Both the position numbers and the translations under genes were made by a program. The notes beneath the pieces are model-generated. The model saw nothing but the letters and a program-made list of their open reading frames with translations, searched no databases and was not told where the DNA came from. Below are positions 1-12,790 of a stretch of DNA of 64,000 bases, one piece after another. The DNA lies in assembly GCA_013398175.1 (NCBI GenBank), contig VZRZ01001932.1:6572-70571 (forward strand), given 5' to 3'. Each line of letters opens with the position of its first letter. Position 1 is the stretch's first letter. The stretch is from Climacteris rufus (lineage: Eukaryota; Chordata; Aves; Passeriformes; Climacteridae).

Positions 1-276
1 AGAGAGAGGGCTGTGAAGATTTTGGGGGGCGGGGGGGGGGAAGGATGGGAGGATGGCAGAGGAAGAATGTTTAGGAAATGTTCCTTTGTTTTTGCTTGCT
101 CCTTTGACTCTGTAGGAAATTCACTTTATCACTTAGAGGCACTGACCTTGTCTCAGCCTGATTTTGCTCCTCTGCCATCATTTCTTATCATGGTTTGGTA
201 ACACAGTTCTATTCGGAAGGGGGAAAAGAGCAGTAGTAGTGGGGCCTTAGCCATTGTCCAGGGCTAAACCACTACA
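1..276 (+). mobile_element. 3' end of a C-type endogenous retrovirus LTR, cut by window edge
   Basis: This is the 3' part of the LTR type seen complete on the other strand at 25313-26416. The shared stretch around 90-147 (gtttttgcttgctccttt, then actctgta and tcactttatcactta) and the terminal ...gggctaaaccactaca match the reverse complement of that copy. The element ends at 276 in CA, as retroviral LTRs do. The polyadenylation signal AATAAA of the complete copy reads as a degenerate gtaggaaat near 112 here, so this copy is probably inactive. The start lies outside the window, so the left target duplication cannot be checked. A G-run at 26-40 is an internal low-complexity patch. Confidence 0.72.
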
Positions 277-2739
277 GTCCATTAAGGCATTTTAAAAATT
301 TCATGTCTCATCATAATATCAATGGATATATCCACTTATTGCTAAGCATAACAACAGCAGATTTATATTTTCTATTTTTCTGAGCTTATCAGTTATTTTT
401 TTAACATTTGTAATGGTGGGAGGCTTGTAGGAGTGAATTTTGCTGTGGAAATAGTTCAAATGTCATAGTTTGTGCTCAGTGACACAGCACTGGCTGTCCT
501 ACAGAACTGGGACCTGAAGGATGACCAAGAACTCACTCTGCTTACATTCTTTTCAGTCACAAAAAGTGAAGATCTGCTGTAATTTAGGATCTAGATTTAG
601 AAATCTGGAGTTATACAGAGATTAGTACTTTTATTTTTCGCCAAATCAAATAGACAAACCTTTTAATGTACCTGTTTTAACAGCTTCTGTCATACAAGAT
701 ACAATGTGCAGTTTATAATGACAGGAAATTTCATTCTATTAGGAAAACAGTCATACTTTTCCCTTTACAACCACCACATACACTTAGGGGCTCTTAAGAT
801 AAAAAGAGAGGCATGATAGAATTGCCTAATACCATACTGAATTCCTTTCACTTGGATGGCTGAATAATTCAGAACAGCAGTTACCTTGAAAATAAATGAC
901 TGTGCTGAAAGGAGAATTAATTAATTCAGATAAACTAATAAACTCTGCAAACTGACTAATGTAGCAGAAATTACTGGGTGCTGATACTGCTGTTTTAATT
1001 ATTAAGTCCATATTAATTAATTTCAAAAGTACCTTTTTTGAAATCCACAGCTTGACCAACATTAAGAGTATAAAACATGCCAAGAGCCAAATTTTGCTTA
1101 GTAACACATTTGCAAAGGCTGGAACTGAGTCTTCATACAACTAAGTGTGATGAATGTTAAAAGAAAGTGACAGTTTCAATAAACAACACAAGATCCAAGT
1201 AATTGTATGGTACTTCCATGACCACAATCTGAGAAACACAACTTGATTGTGTCAACCTATTTCTTTCACAGAAGGAGCTGGACTTCTTGTTAATTGCCAA
1301 TATTGTTCTGAATATAAAGGGAACTTAATGTCTCTTTGAGAGTTGCAGTAAAATCAGTGATCATGGCTACCTGTGACTTTGCAGAGCTATCAGACACAGT
1401 GAGATTCAGTCGTGAGCCACTGTGAGATCAGAACCTCACTGAACTTGAGAAGATGTGAACAGGTATCACATTTAGCAGTTAGTGCTGATGATTCTTGTAC
1501 ATAATAAGTAGTATAAAATTTATTTACACCATGCTTTTTTTCCCTAACATGTCACATTTGAAAGACTGTTTCAGATAGTGCCATCACTGAAGTACTTACT
1601 ACATGTTTCTGTTGTGGTATGTTCAGCAGGGATTTTACTATCTGTGTATTACTCTAAAAAGACAAAAAGGAAGATATAATATATTTAAGACTGTCTGTTG
1701 TCATGATTAATTACATAAATTGCTAAAAAATATACAGCCAGCAAATTTATACCTGCTGCATCACACAGCAGACAGCAGTAACATCAATACAGTAACTAAA
1801 ACATACATTCCTGCAAGGATTTTGTTCTCTAATCCCTCATCATTTTGTTTGATTCCTAAAATGAAAACACCTGTAGCAATGATTTCTCCTGACAAACTGA
1901 AAAGCACTGAAGAGAGAACAAGTTTAATAAAATGCTTTAATTACAATCTTTAGTATAGCTTCACCATGTATCAACACCTCTTATGAACTTCTTAATCACT
2001 TGCTTTTTCTTGTTTTCACTTGAAGCAAATTTAAATTTTTTTGAGAACACTACACACAACTTCAAGGATGAAGAAAGAATATCTTTGAGAAAACCACAGA
2101 CAAAACAGCTGTAGGAAAAGCCCTTATGAACACTTCATGTCCTGTACTTGAATTAAAAATATTTAAGGGCAGAAAAATTTTACAAAAACTTTTGAAAGCA
2201 AGTTTTTCTGCACTAAAACTGTTTTACCAGTCTATTCATTCTGAGACTGTCTGCTAGAAAAAAAAAAAATCCATGTAGGTCAAATACCCACTTAATTACA
2301 AACAAAAGTAAGAGTTTTTATTATTAAGTACCTTAAAAAAAACCTTTATTTTTAAAAGTGTTTTTTACTCTTGAGATAGAAGCAGGAGATTGCTGACCTG
2401 TTACCGTCACAGTCAAAACAGACTTGACCTGGGGAAAAAAAATTATTGCCAGTTAAAAAAGAATTAGATAATGAGAAACAGTAAAAAAATAAAATCAACC
2501 CCCAAACTCCAAAACATTTTCTGCCACTGCCACTGTTTTTTCCAGTCTCAACTTCACTCATTTATTCCTGAATCCTCTACCTCTCTCTCTTGAGTAGTAG
2601 CAGGGAGGATGGGAAATGGCAGATTGTAGTAACTCATAAAAGTTTCTCGCTGATGCACCCTTCTCCTCACACTGTTTCCACATGGGTCTTTCCCAAGGCT
2701 GCAGTGTGGATATCTGCTGTACCATAGTCTCTTAGCAGT
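277..2739. other. AT-rich stretch, nothing identified
   Basis: No gene or repeat was recognised. Short stop-free frames occur, for example 826-1140 on the minus strand with a hydrophobic start, but they lack recognisable domains and sit in AT-rich sequence of ordinary intergenic character. Confidence 0.5.
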
Positions 2740-3440
2740 CTGGAGGAGAATGGTTTGAGTTAGAAGGGACATTATAGATCATCAAATCCAAATGCCTCCA
2801 CTGTGGACATCTTTCACTAGATCAGGTTGCTGAAAACTCCTGCAACCTGGCCTTGAACACTTCCAGGGATGGGGCATCCACAACCTTCCTGGGCAACCTG
2901 TTCCAGTGTCTGACCTCCTTCCTGAGGTTCACATTGACCCACTTCTGGAGTTCAAGATCCCACTGGTTCACATCCCTTCCCTCAAACATATCAACTGCAC
3001 CACTGAAATTGTGTCACCTCCAAACCTGCTGCAGGTGCACACAATCCCACCATCTATGTAATTAATAAAATATTCAGCTGTCTCAATACAGACCCCTAAG
3101 GGACACCGCTTATTTCTGATTTTAATTTGAACATAAAGCAGTTGACTGCAACTCTGGATGTGGTCACCCAGCCAATTCCTTATCTGTCAAATGGTTTGTC
3201 CATTGAAGACATATGTATCTAATATAGCAACAAGGATGCAGTGTGGGGCCTTTACAGATGCTTTACATAAATCCAGGCAGATGACATAAATTACTTTTCC
3301 CTTGTCCATCAATATCTCACTCCATTATAAGATCAGTCAGGCATAATTTGCTCTTTTTAAAGCCAAATTGGCTGGTTTTTTGTCAGCTCTCTGGCATCCA
3401 TATTATTTGACATAATTTCCAGCAGAATCTCTGGTACTAC
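2740..3440 (-). mobile_element. CR1 LINE fragment, 3' end, degraded
   Basis: The plus strand reads as the reverse complement of a CR1 3' end: ggagaatggtttgagtt, then ccttgaacacttccagggat, ggggcatccacaacctt and acctgttccagtgtctgac, followed by reverse-transcriptase-derived sequence (cagacccctaagggacac, gccaattccttatctgtcaa). CR1 is the dominant bird LINE and integrates by target-primed reverse transcription. Relative to my memory of the consensus there is an internal deletion near 2940, where the 3' UTR part jumps into the RT part. Frames are broken throughout; it is a dead copy. The right end fades into a T-rich patch (3468-3510), so that boundary is approximate. Confidence 0.8.
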
Positions 3441-3535
3441 TTAATGTTCACATGACTGTTTCTCAATTTTTTGGGGGGTTTTTTTGGGTTTTTTGTTTGT
3501 TTTTTGTTTGCATCCTCATAATTTTGTGCAGCATA

Positions 3536-3760
3536 TTCCATCTTTTCTAAAATGTTTTCCCAGAATCCCAGCCACATTGGCTGTGGGGCTAGTCGTGTCC
3601 TTCAGTGAGAGAGTTGGAGCAAGCTGGAACTGTCTGTGTCCAGCATGGGACAGCCTTGGCCAGTCCTCACCAAGGCCACCCTGCAGCCCGCACTGCCAGT
3701 ACCTGGGCACCTGCACCCAATACAGTGATGCTCCTGATTGTTTAAGAGCAGCATAGCTTA
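3536..3760. other. GC-rich patch of unknown origin
   Basis: About 220 bases with clearly higher GC than both flanks, open in both directions (stop-free frames at 3484-3756 on plus and 3516-3788 on minus). It lies directly beyond the CR1 fragment and a T-rich run. I do not recognise the sequence. It could be an old LTR fragment or an insertion inside the CR1. No TG...CA ends with a target duplication were found. Confidence 0.35.
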
Positions 3761-6107
3761 TGAAACTGTGGCCAAAAATATTAAACACATATTGTACTAA
3801 AGATGTTAATATCTATCATATCTATTAGTTCTCTCATTTTTCCTGTTTAACTACTTTTTTGCCTTTTTAAAAATTTATGTAAGGAATATCAGGCGTGAGT
3901 TTTTTTTCCCTCCTTCCATACATACATCTATGGTTTTGCTGTCTTCCAGAAAATGTTGTTACTAGAAAAATTTGATCCTGTATGCCTTGTAGTCATAGAA
4001 ATCTTTCAAATTATAGCATGTTAAAATGATAAAGTGTAGATTTTAAAGCATACTGGCTCTTTTGAACAAGATTAAATTTTAGTTGTGCAAATACTTCATT
4101 TTGTAACGTTTTCGATTCAGGAAAAAAAAGATCAATGTTGTGACTAAAAAAACTTCCTTTACATTTTGTTAATTGAAGGAAAAACATTATTTCTACTAGG
4201 AGAATTCAGTTTCTATAAATTAAAAAAAAATTAAAAATAAATTTAGAGAAGAAATTTTAAAATTTCCATTTTGATAATTTTGTCATGTTTTTGCAACATA
4301 AAGAAAAAGAAAGTTAAATTTATGCTAGTAGGTAGTATTTGCTTTGTGCTAAATATGCATTTAAAAGAAATCAGATTTGTATCACTTTTTTCCAAGCTTT
4401 AGACATAGCAATCTTTTGTATTTTTCTAAGACTAGCTCTGAAATTTAGTAATTCTTATAATAAATTTACCCCATGTAAATATCTTGGAGGCACATGAATC
4501 CAGAAAAAATATGAACCTGATCCTAAGAAATGTTTCCTGGAATTCCCTGGTATCATATAGATACAGCTATCTTCTTCAATTCCAAGGCTGAAGCGTGTTC
4601 TAGTTTGCAGAGTTCTAGTTTAGAAAAAGGTGCCATAGGCAGCTTATTTGCCACTTGATTTTTTTCTCTGCTTACCCATTAGTACCAGTCCAGTGTAAAT
4701 TAGATAATTTTAATTTTTTAAATCTTTTACCCTTCCTATAGGTTTTAATCTATACTTAATTACATGCAGAAATAGTTTGTTCTTATAAGGACTGAATGAT
4801 AGCAACTTTCAGTCTCCCAGATGGAAATTCTGAACAGCTGAGTTTCTGCTGTTTGCTTCCTGGTACAAGAAAAGGAATTTGTAGATCAAGCAAGCAGCAG
4901 ATGGAGAACAATTGGAGTATATAATTATTCAGCCTGGACTCCTTTTAAATAGGAAGGCTGAACTCTATCTATTTGGCTGGGAAGACAGTGGAATAGAGTA
5001 GCACATGGTAGATAAACCTTCCAAAGATCCTTTAAAATAAATCTAGGCAAATATGTGAAATAACTTCATCAGTTACCAGGGTCTCTTTTCCTGTGAACTC
5101 CAAAATCTGGCAAGTCATTGTCAGTTTGCTTTTGAAGGTTGAGATTAATACACAGCCTACCCAAACACTTCTGTATTAATAAACTACATTGATTTCAGTA
5201 TGTTACCTGAGGACTCCATCTGGTGACTTTCCTTTACTTTGCCAGATTTTGAAAAGCTGCAGCCTTACTGTGATCTAATGCCAAAATATAAAATCCACTG
5301 TAAGAAAGCATTAACACGTTGTGATTCTTGCTTTGTGGAAGTGAATAATTGAATTCTGTGACTTTTTGAAACTGCCCTCACAGGAGTATTACATTTTGTA
5401 AGCTGACAGCTAACAATAAGACTACATGCCAAAATCAGTGTCTAGAGAGCTATGATTATTTTCATTAATTATTCAAGATTAAATGGGCATATGAAGGAAA
5501 ATACAGAGGACATCAAAACAGGAGGAATAAAGTATTATGAGAAGAAGCCAATGAGAAAAAATTAAATACCAGTAAAATGTGAAATCAGAAACAGAGGACC
5601 TTAAAATATGTCAGAACACAAATGGGAAGCATTGTACGCTCTTAAGATATCTAAATTGCCTATTGAAACTATATAGTCAAATCAGAAATTACTCATGTAT
5701 TTTCCATGTAACAGTTTTCATGGCAAAGAAAGACTAAGGATGGAGCAAAAAAGAGGAAAGTTTTGTTTATATTAACAAAAACAGGGATTAGAACTACGGC
5801 TACATGTAGTAAAATTTACATTTTTTCAGAAAATCGATGCTGGAAACCAAAATTATTTTAATGACTGAAGAAAATTTTAGGATGACTGAAGTTTTTACTG
5901 TGTTAAAATCTAGGGGAAAATCAGACTAAAGGAAGGAAAACTAGAAAACTAGGAATTAGAGAAGTAATTAAGCAGGAATAAAACCGTAGTAGAAATGTTA
6001 CCTGCTTCCTCCTTTTTGGGAGTATTTGTCTTCCACCTTATTTGAAGTTTCAAAAATTCGGTTCTTTTCTATGAAAGTCTGGCAAATCAAAAGCCTTGGA
6101 TCCACAT
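3761..6107. other. AT-rich stretch, nothing identified
   Basis: A-rich and T-rich intergenic-type sequence with short homopolymer runs (for example around 4222-4250). No repeat family, exon or RNA gene was recognised on either strand. Confidence 0.5.
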
Positions 6108-6609
6108 AGATAACATGGTGAAGACTTAATCTTAAATTTTCTTCACATATTCAAGTACTTAAGCCCTTTTTTGTTTGTCATTTTGGAAACCCTCTAACTG
6201 GAAAACAGGATATTTGTGAATATATATGAGGCTCCCTTACCCAAACTAATTTAAGCTAATTCAGGAAAAGCAGATGGTTTCTTCACCTGTGCATCACAAA
6301 GAGTCTGACTGTGTGCTTATTCCTTGCACTGATGACAAGACTTTTGGGTTACTCTCATGGCTTCATTTCTAGATCCAAGTCAGGCAAGACAGTGCTGAGG
6401 CATTTGGCTGATCAAAACTAAGATGTGACACTTCAGGGTACAAACGTGCAGCTGTGTGCCCTGACAGCTTTTGAAGTTAAACAGCGAAGTACCTATGGAA
6501 TTTAGGCAAAGTACCTGATGGTTGACAGAGGTTTTTCAATGTCATTTAGAGGCTGGAGTGGCTCATATTTGTCACCTTACATCACATTCAACTTAGTCAA
6601 CTTTTGGGC
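6108..6609. repeat. Direct long-range duplication, copy 1
   Basis: This block is repeated in the same orientation at 16060-16540, about 10 kb away. By eye the copies differ at about 26 positions over about 478 aligned bases (roughly 95 percent identity), plus one gap of about 22 bases: copy 1 has extra sequence at about 6210-6231. The differences are not evenly spread, since 6232-6407 is identical to 16165-16340 over 176 bases. The flanks do not match beyond the boundaries. It contains no recognised gene or known repeat. It may be a local duplication or two copies of an unrecognised dispersed repeat; no target duplication is visible. Confidence 0.88.
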
Positions 6610-7766
6610 AGTACAGAATGGCTGAGCAAAATTAGATAACTTTCTCCTAAATTATGAATCAAATATATGTCAAAATTACATTTATTTGTTCTAATATTAA
6701 CTATTTCAACAATATTATTAGTATCTTGCTCTTTGTGAAAATCACCATTTTTACAGATGAAAAATAGATTTCACAGCCACAGGTTTTAAAAAAACTTTTC
6801 TGATAGTTGAACTTCTTTGTCTGGCTTTAGTGGTTCCAATACATGAGGAAGTAGGATATAACCATAAAAAATTAATCTTTCGCATGCTTTTGAACCTTAC
6901 TGTATTTTATACTTTCAATTTTACATCTTCAACTCAAAGATAAAACAAAAATATATGCACACATAGCAAATCTATACCCCACTGAAAAGCAGGAAAATTA
7001 TGACCTAGATTATATTATATTTTCTTTCTTTAAAGAGGAATTGGCACTATTTTGCTTCAGCCAAATTGACATGGGTACATATGCACACTCCATTGCACAT
7101 AGGCATGTTGGCACAAACACAACTTCAGACAGAGATGTGGATAGAGGGAAGTAGTGAACAAAAATAACAGATGTTAATGCTCTGTCCTTTCAAGTCAAAA
7201 CGCTGACATTTTTTCAATAGCCATAACAAAGTGCTTACATCTGTTATATATTTGATAGTCTTTACTACAATCGGTATGACTAGAATTTGTATCCTATGTG
7301 CATTAATCATAATTACAGATGTGTAAGATTTGTTCTACCAGAATTAAAATTCTATTAATTGGATTTTATGTATAAATACACGGTGGAGAAGGTAGAATGT
7401 ATAGAGTGGAAATACATCATTTTTAGAAAACTTATTAGACAACTGAGAGATGCTCATAAAGAAAAGGTCATCTCAGTTGTCCATCCAGAGTGTACAACTG
7501 CAAGTGGGAATTTTCTCCAGATTGTTGAATGGTATATGATTTATATTGCAATAAATAAAAGACTTCTGTCTTTTATAATCTGAATCTTTCATAATCTACA
7601 TAAATTCAGTGTATGCTATGTTACTCCAACAGTATGAATACAAGAATGTAAGCATTTTACTCTGCCACAAAGAGTGCACTTTCTTAGTTTCCACTATGAC
7701 AATGTCACAGCTCTCTTTGCACTTTGACTGCATTGTGCCCAACATGATATTAACGGATATTTTCCG
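6610..7766. other. AT-rich stretch, nothing identified
   Basis: No repeat or gene was recognised between the duplicated unit and the first LTR. Short frames (7125-7310 minus, 7359-7583 plus) lack recognisable features. Confidence 0.5.
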
Positions 7767-7772
7767 GTTTTC

Positions 7773-8347
7773 TGCCGCGGGTAAAAAGTGTGAGTAACTC
7801 GGAGCCTTCAGCAGTGGCCTCATGACCTGAGAGAAGTGACTCGACTTCACCCAGTCTCTGATGATCAGAGTCGAGCCTGCATCAGAGCTCCCGCAGAGTC
7901 TAGGCTTAGTTCATGCACAGTGGTTTAATTTAAGCAGGGAAGTAAAGAGACGAGGAAGGGTTCTTTTCCGCTTAGGTCCAGATGATTTTATTACTGGAGT
8001 CGCATGCCGGGGAGCGGACGAAAAAGACAAAAATGGCTGTCGGGTGTGTCTGTTAGAACCCGGAAGCAAGGGAGGGCCGTCGGAAGAGAGCCAATCGCTG
8101 TGGAGGATTACAATGACTGACAGGGGCACTGGCCAGCCACTTGGCTGTCCGCACATGGCAGAGCAACCAATGAGCTGCCTTTCCGGGTGGGGACCTCCCC
8201 TCTCGCCGTGGCCGGGGAGCCCCTGCAGTGGCCTGGGCCGTGCCATCCCTGGCTGAATCGGCATGGAAGGGAGAGAGCCCAGCCCCCGTGGCTCCGGTAT
8301 GGCGGGTCCGGGCGGGGCCATCAGCTACCCCCAGAGGCACTGCAACA
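7773..8347 (-). mobile_element. Solo LTR, type A copy 1
   Basis: A 575-bp element starts TGCCGCGGGT and ends GCACTGCAACA on the plus strand. It is bracketed by a perfect 6-bp target duplication, GTTTTC, at 7767-7772 and 8348-8353. A second copy lies at 51599-52151 with the same ends and a different duplication. Orientation is taken as minus because AATAAA reads on that strand (7987-7992) and an inverted CCAAT pentamer lies upstream in that sense (8091-8095). It is GC-rich against AT-rich flanks, which is why frames on both strands stay open (for example 7861-8256); these are not genes. A 6-bp duplication is usual for alpha- and betaretrovirus-like integrases. No internal retroviral sequence adjoins it, so it is a solo LTR. 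Confidence 0.93.
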
Positions 8348-8353
8348 GTTTTC

Positions 8354-9689
8354 ATTATTGTTTTTGTTTGTGTTTTTAGGGGGGTGGATTTTTGTGTGTT
8401 ATTTAATTCAGGAAAGTACATTACTCAACTGAAAGAAACACAATAAACTAAACTTACTTTAAATTTCATGCTACTAAAACAAGAGATTAAATTAGCTCAA
8501 AAGTAGTGGAAGATACAGGATTTAGAGCAGAACTGTTAAATGACAGTCAAATATATAAAGAAAATACAGTGATTAATCTGGCTGATGTTTTTTTTTCAAC
8601 TTTCCTGTTAAAAATAGACTGTATAAAAGAAGCAGTAGCCAGCATGAAGTGGCTGCACTAAGCACATAACATGCAATTAAAAACATTGGAACACTCTTCT
8701 ATACACAGAAATGTGGCTGTACCTGTTACTGATATAATCACAATATAATGTTAATATGAAATGAGTCATCTGTGGTTATTGTTTGGAGAGGAAAAGCAAG
8801 TGTGCCTAAAGATTGTGATTACTTATTCTCCAGCTGGGAGCATTCATGGATCTACATCCTCTGCTGTGGACATGGAAGAGAAGAGTTGGAGTACTGATCT
8901 ATAGCATAGCAAATTTGTATTTATTTTGTGTTTAATACACTGACATTGCAGTCATCCTGTACCACAACTATACTAACATCCTGAAATTCAGAAAGGAAGA
9001 TTAGAATGAAAATGAAAACAGAGAAATAACAGTGCCATATTTCTTCTTCTTGCTGTTGTAGCTAGAGGATGTAACATCTAAATGTCTCTTCTCTGTGGAG
9101 GTTAAAGCTAGCAAAAGATGAGCAGAGTTGGATGATCTGTTACACAAAGTAAAGAGGAACATAGATTTTTGTGTCAGTTGCTGAACTATCCTTTTTATTT
9201 ATACATAATTTTGGAACACATAGTTTCTCTTGCAAAATTCTATAAATACCCATATATTCTAAAATCCTCAGGACAAGGTGAAAGTTGTTTTGCTTGAAGA
9301 TGACTGAAGAAGATTTTACAGATGTACTAGCTATGAAAACAAACAAACAAAAAAAGGATCACTATTACTTAGGATCATCTTGTTTAATGATAAAACAATC
9401 CAGACACACTTTTCCGTGCAGCACAGTCCACATATAAGCTTGTTTTGATTTTTTTTCTGCTAATATTCTTTTTCCTGCTGATACACTTGCTTGGTTTACC
9501 ATATTTCTTTAGGGTTTTTTTTTGCTGTTCTGTTTACTGCTCTTGTGAGGTCTGCTTCAGTAATCTGAAGATGTCATGCTGAAGCTTCAGTATGAATAGT
9601 ATGGATACAGGAATGGAGACTATAGACATATGATACCAAGCTCAGGAAAGCATGCGAGTGTATTGGAGGACAGTAACAGAATTCAAATT
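8354..9689. other. AT-rich stretch, nothing identified
   Basis: A G/T-rich patch follows the LTR to about 8400, then ordinary AT-rich sequence. No gene or repeat was recognised. Confidence 0.5.
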
Positions 9690-10445
9690 AATCTTGACAA
9701 ATAGGAAGTAGATTTGAAATCCTAGAATGTAATTCAATAGAGACAACTGCAAGATAATCACTTAGGCAGAAATAATAAATTGCACATGTACAAATTAGGA
9801 GATGACTGTCTAGGTAAAAATTCTGCAAGTCTACAAGTTAGACACGATATCAAGGTCAACATGAGCCAACAAAAAGGATCCCAAGGATCATGAGTCAGCA
9901 ACATCAAATTTGGACAGTGTGATAAAGAATTTATTGTGGCCTACAAGAGGCATACAGGTATCCTTTTAAACAATTCAGCATTCATGAATACACTTGCACA
10001 CTCTGTGAAATTTTCTTCCACCAGACTTTATCATAAGTAGATGCTAACTGGTGAAAGAGCTAACCACAGCAAAAGTACTGATTTAAGGTCTTGATTTTAT
10101 AACCTTCAAGGACAGATAGAATAAAGAGAAGATTTAGGAAGGATGTGCTAATAGATTTCAAAAAAATAAAATATTATTCAAAGAAAGGGTTTATATATCC
10201 TCTGTATCAGAAAAGAAGTAATGGGCTTAGATTGCAAGAAAAAAAGATGCATTGTCTAGTATAACACATCTTAGAAAACACTTTTGGAAGGAAAAGTTAG
10301 TGAAGAACTAGAAAGTTTGCTAAAGAAACCTGTCAGCTTTCTGTCATTGAAGGTACTTTAAAGAAGATTAGATAAATGTCTGTCAAGAATGGATTAGTTT
10401 TCCAAAGTCTTTTTCATACTTAACATAGTATGAAGATTCTGAATG
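9690..10445 (+). mobile_element. Old CR1/L3-like LINE fragment
   Basis: Two parts recall sense-strand CR1. The first, about 9690-9890 (aataggaagtagatttgaaa, taattcaatagagacaa, tgcaag, then aacatgagccaacaa), follows the order of the RT 3' region. The second, about 10200-10445 (aatgggcttagattgcaag, ctgtcattgaagg, gattagataaatgtctgtc), follows the order of the 3' end of old CR1/L3 elements. The intervening 300 bases do not align by eye. Divergence is high, so this is an old insertion. Boundaries are approximate and the two parts could be separate copies. Confidence 0.5.
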
Positions 10446-12041
10446 GACTTTAAATGAAAACCACTTTATTCTTCATTCTTCTCTACATTCATGCTTCTCT
10501 ACATCTTTTCCTCTTTCCAGTCTGTGATATTTCTGAGGTGCTTCTGATTTGTCTTTATAAAGATCTGAAAATAATTAAGGACAGCACTGAGGAAACATAA
10601 AGTTGCTTATAGTCTTGTCCTCCTTGTGTTGTACTTTAATTTTTTTTCCTTTCTCCTATTTTGTTGTGGGTTTTTTTAACTTCTTTCCATCACACCATTT
10701 AGTTTCCTACATAGGTGAAATCATATGGCATATTTATGCCCACTGTTGTACCAGTGCTGATTCTGAAGCTGCTCAATGCTAAATCTCTATGAACTTTCCT
10801 TACTTCTCACCTCAGTATCCTACTATCTTCATCCTTCTCTGTGTTTCTCTATAGTGCTCAGAAAAGAGAAGGAATGTATATCATGTAGCTCAAAAGTTAT
10901 TATGGATAGCCTATAGCTACTATTCACACTTGCATTCTTCATAGATTCACTTACTTTCCTGTCACTACCTTTAGTATCAACTCCCTTTGTTGTAATCACC
11001 ATGCATACTGAGATTTGTATGAACTGACATATCGTAATTAAATTTTACTGTAGATTCACAAAGTCCGGGAGCAAGTTTATGTTTGCTGGAATTATGTAGA
11101 ACTGAAAAAACAAGCAGGAATACAAACAAAACATGTAAGTGGTCATGAACTATGTTGCAAAAAAGATTTGTAAATGAACCAGAGCTTTTAAATTCTGGTT
11201 CTTTCCTTGTTTTTTTTTTTGTGTTTTTTTTTTTTTAGGTTTTTTTTTTGTGTTTTGTTTTGTTTTGTTTTTTAATAAAGAAAAAGAGATCAACCGATTT
11301 CCTTTTCCCCCAGTATATATATGTATGTATAAATACATATACAAAGCACAATCTTATAAGCAAAAGTTTGTAACAGTCAGCAAAAGAACAATTTTTGCAT
11401 TTGAACAGAGGCTATAAATGCAAGTTAAAATATACTCTCCACTCACTGTCTTACTTACAAGCTGAACTTAGTGTTAAAGTTGGATTTGTAAATCAACAGA
11501 AGGAGAAAGGAAAACACCTGTTATTTGTTGATCATCTGTGCATTCTGTAAAACACATTGGTATGATGATACATCTGGGTAAGGCTGAAGGTGTGAAGCCT
11601 GGATATATGCTCTATATATTTCGTTAGCAGCTGATACATTAACTTTTTTAATTTAAGTAGGCTGCTGGGTAATATTTATGGTAGTGGTTTTAATGGCTTT
11701 TCATTGAGAAAAGATCTGCTGAAAAAACAGAAATGTATCTGTAGTAAAACATAAAACATTTCTATTTCTATTTGTGCTTTTATGAAGTTCCTGACCATTT
11801 ATAAATTATATTGCTAAAGGACAATATTACAGTAAACTGTTAGCAGCATATCTGCAGGGAAGTGTGTATATTCATGCATGTGTGTGGTTATCTTAATGGA
11901 AGTGAAGCAAAAATAATCAGGTAAACAGGTTATGGCTCATTAATAATTGTCAAGTAAAGTAGGAAAAAAAAGGAAAAAATAAGAAGTCAGACACTTCCAC
12001 TGCTGAATTCACCCTGGTCTCTAAAATAAAACAATTCACTA
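10446..12041. other. AT-rich stretch with T-rich low-complexity tract
   Basis: No gene was recognised. A T-rich low-complexity run lies at 11207-11275 with T tracts interrupted by G. It produces a lysine-rich frame on the minus strand (11150-11344) that is an artefact of the repeat. Confidence 0.55.
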
Positions 12042-12790
12042 AATCACAGAGTGGTTGATATTTGAAGAATTCTCTGGAGGTGGCGCTTTGCTCAAACAGG
12101 ACCACATAGAGATGGTTGCCAAGGATCATATCCAGACAACATCTTAATATATCCAGGGACAACGACTCCACAGGCTCTCTAGGTAACTTGTGCCAGTGCT
12201 TGACCACTTATCACCATGAAAAATATTCCTTCTATTCAGCACAAACCTCCTGTGCTTTGGCTTCTGCTCATAGCCTCAGGTCCTGTCATTTCAAGAGATG
12301 CCTGCTTCAAGAGTCTGTCTCTGCCTTCTTTACAGATTCACTTCAGATATTTATAAATGTTGATGTGGTCTGCCCTGAACCTTCTCCGGTCTAAACAGTC
12401 CAACTCCTTCATCGTCTATGGGGTTCTTTGCTGGACTTTAATTTCTATTTCTCGTTGTAGTTTTGCAATCCAGAACTGAACACAGTACTCCAGTGGAGGC
12501 TTTAGCATTGCTGAGATGGGAAGGATCACCTCCCTTGACCTGCTTTCAGGACTCTTCCTTATGCAGCCCAGAATGCTGATGGCCCTCTTTGCCAGAAGGG
12601 CACAGTGCTGGCCCAGGTTCAACCTGCTGTCTGCTGTTTGCAAGTCCATTTTGCAAACCTGCTCTCAGCATGTACTGATGCATCAAGTGATTGCTCTCCA
12701 GGTGCAGGATTTTTCATTTTCCTTTGCTGAACTGTTGGCCATTCAATTCTTTTCAGAACTGTGCTCTGTCACCCACAGAAATGCTGTGTA
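12042..12790 (-). mobile_element. CR1 LINE 3' fragment
   Basis: The plus strand begins aatcacagagtggttgat, the reverse complement of a CR1 3' tail, and continues with known CR1 order: atccagggacaacgactcca, tgccagtgcttgacca, tgtggtctgccctgaacctt, gatgggaaggatcacctccc, then gcccagaatgctgatggccc. It covers about 750 bp inward from the LINE 3' end. The RT frame is disrupted, so it is inactive. The right boundary is uncertain and blends into the GC-richer block that follows. Confidence 0.85.

Noticed and set aside
826..1140. 104-codon minus-strand frame with a hydrophobic segment
   Set aside because: AT-rich sequence commonly gives hydrophobic residues; no start context, homology or splice structure supports it.
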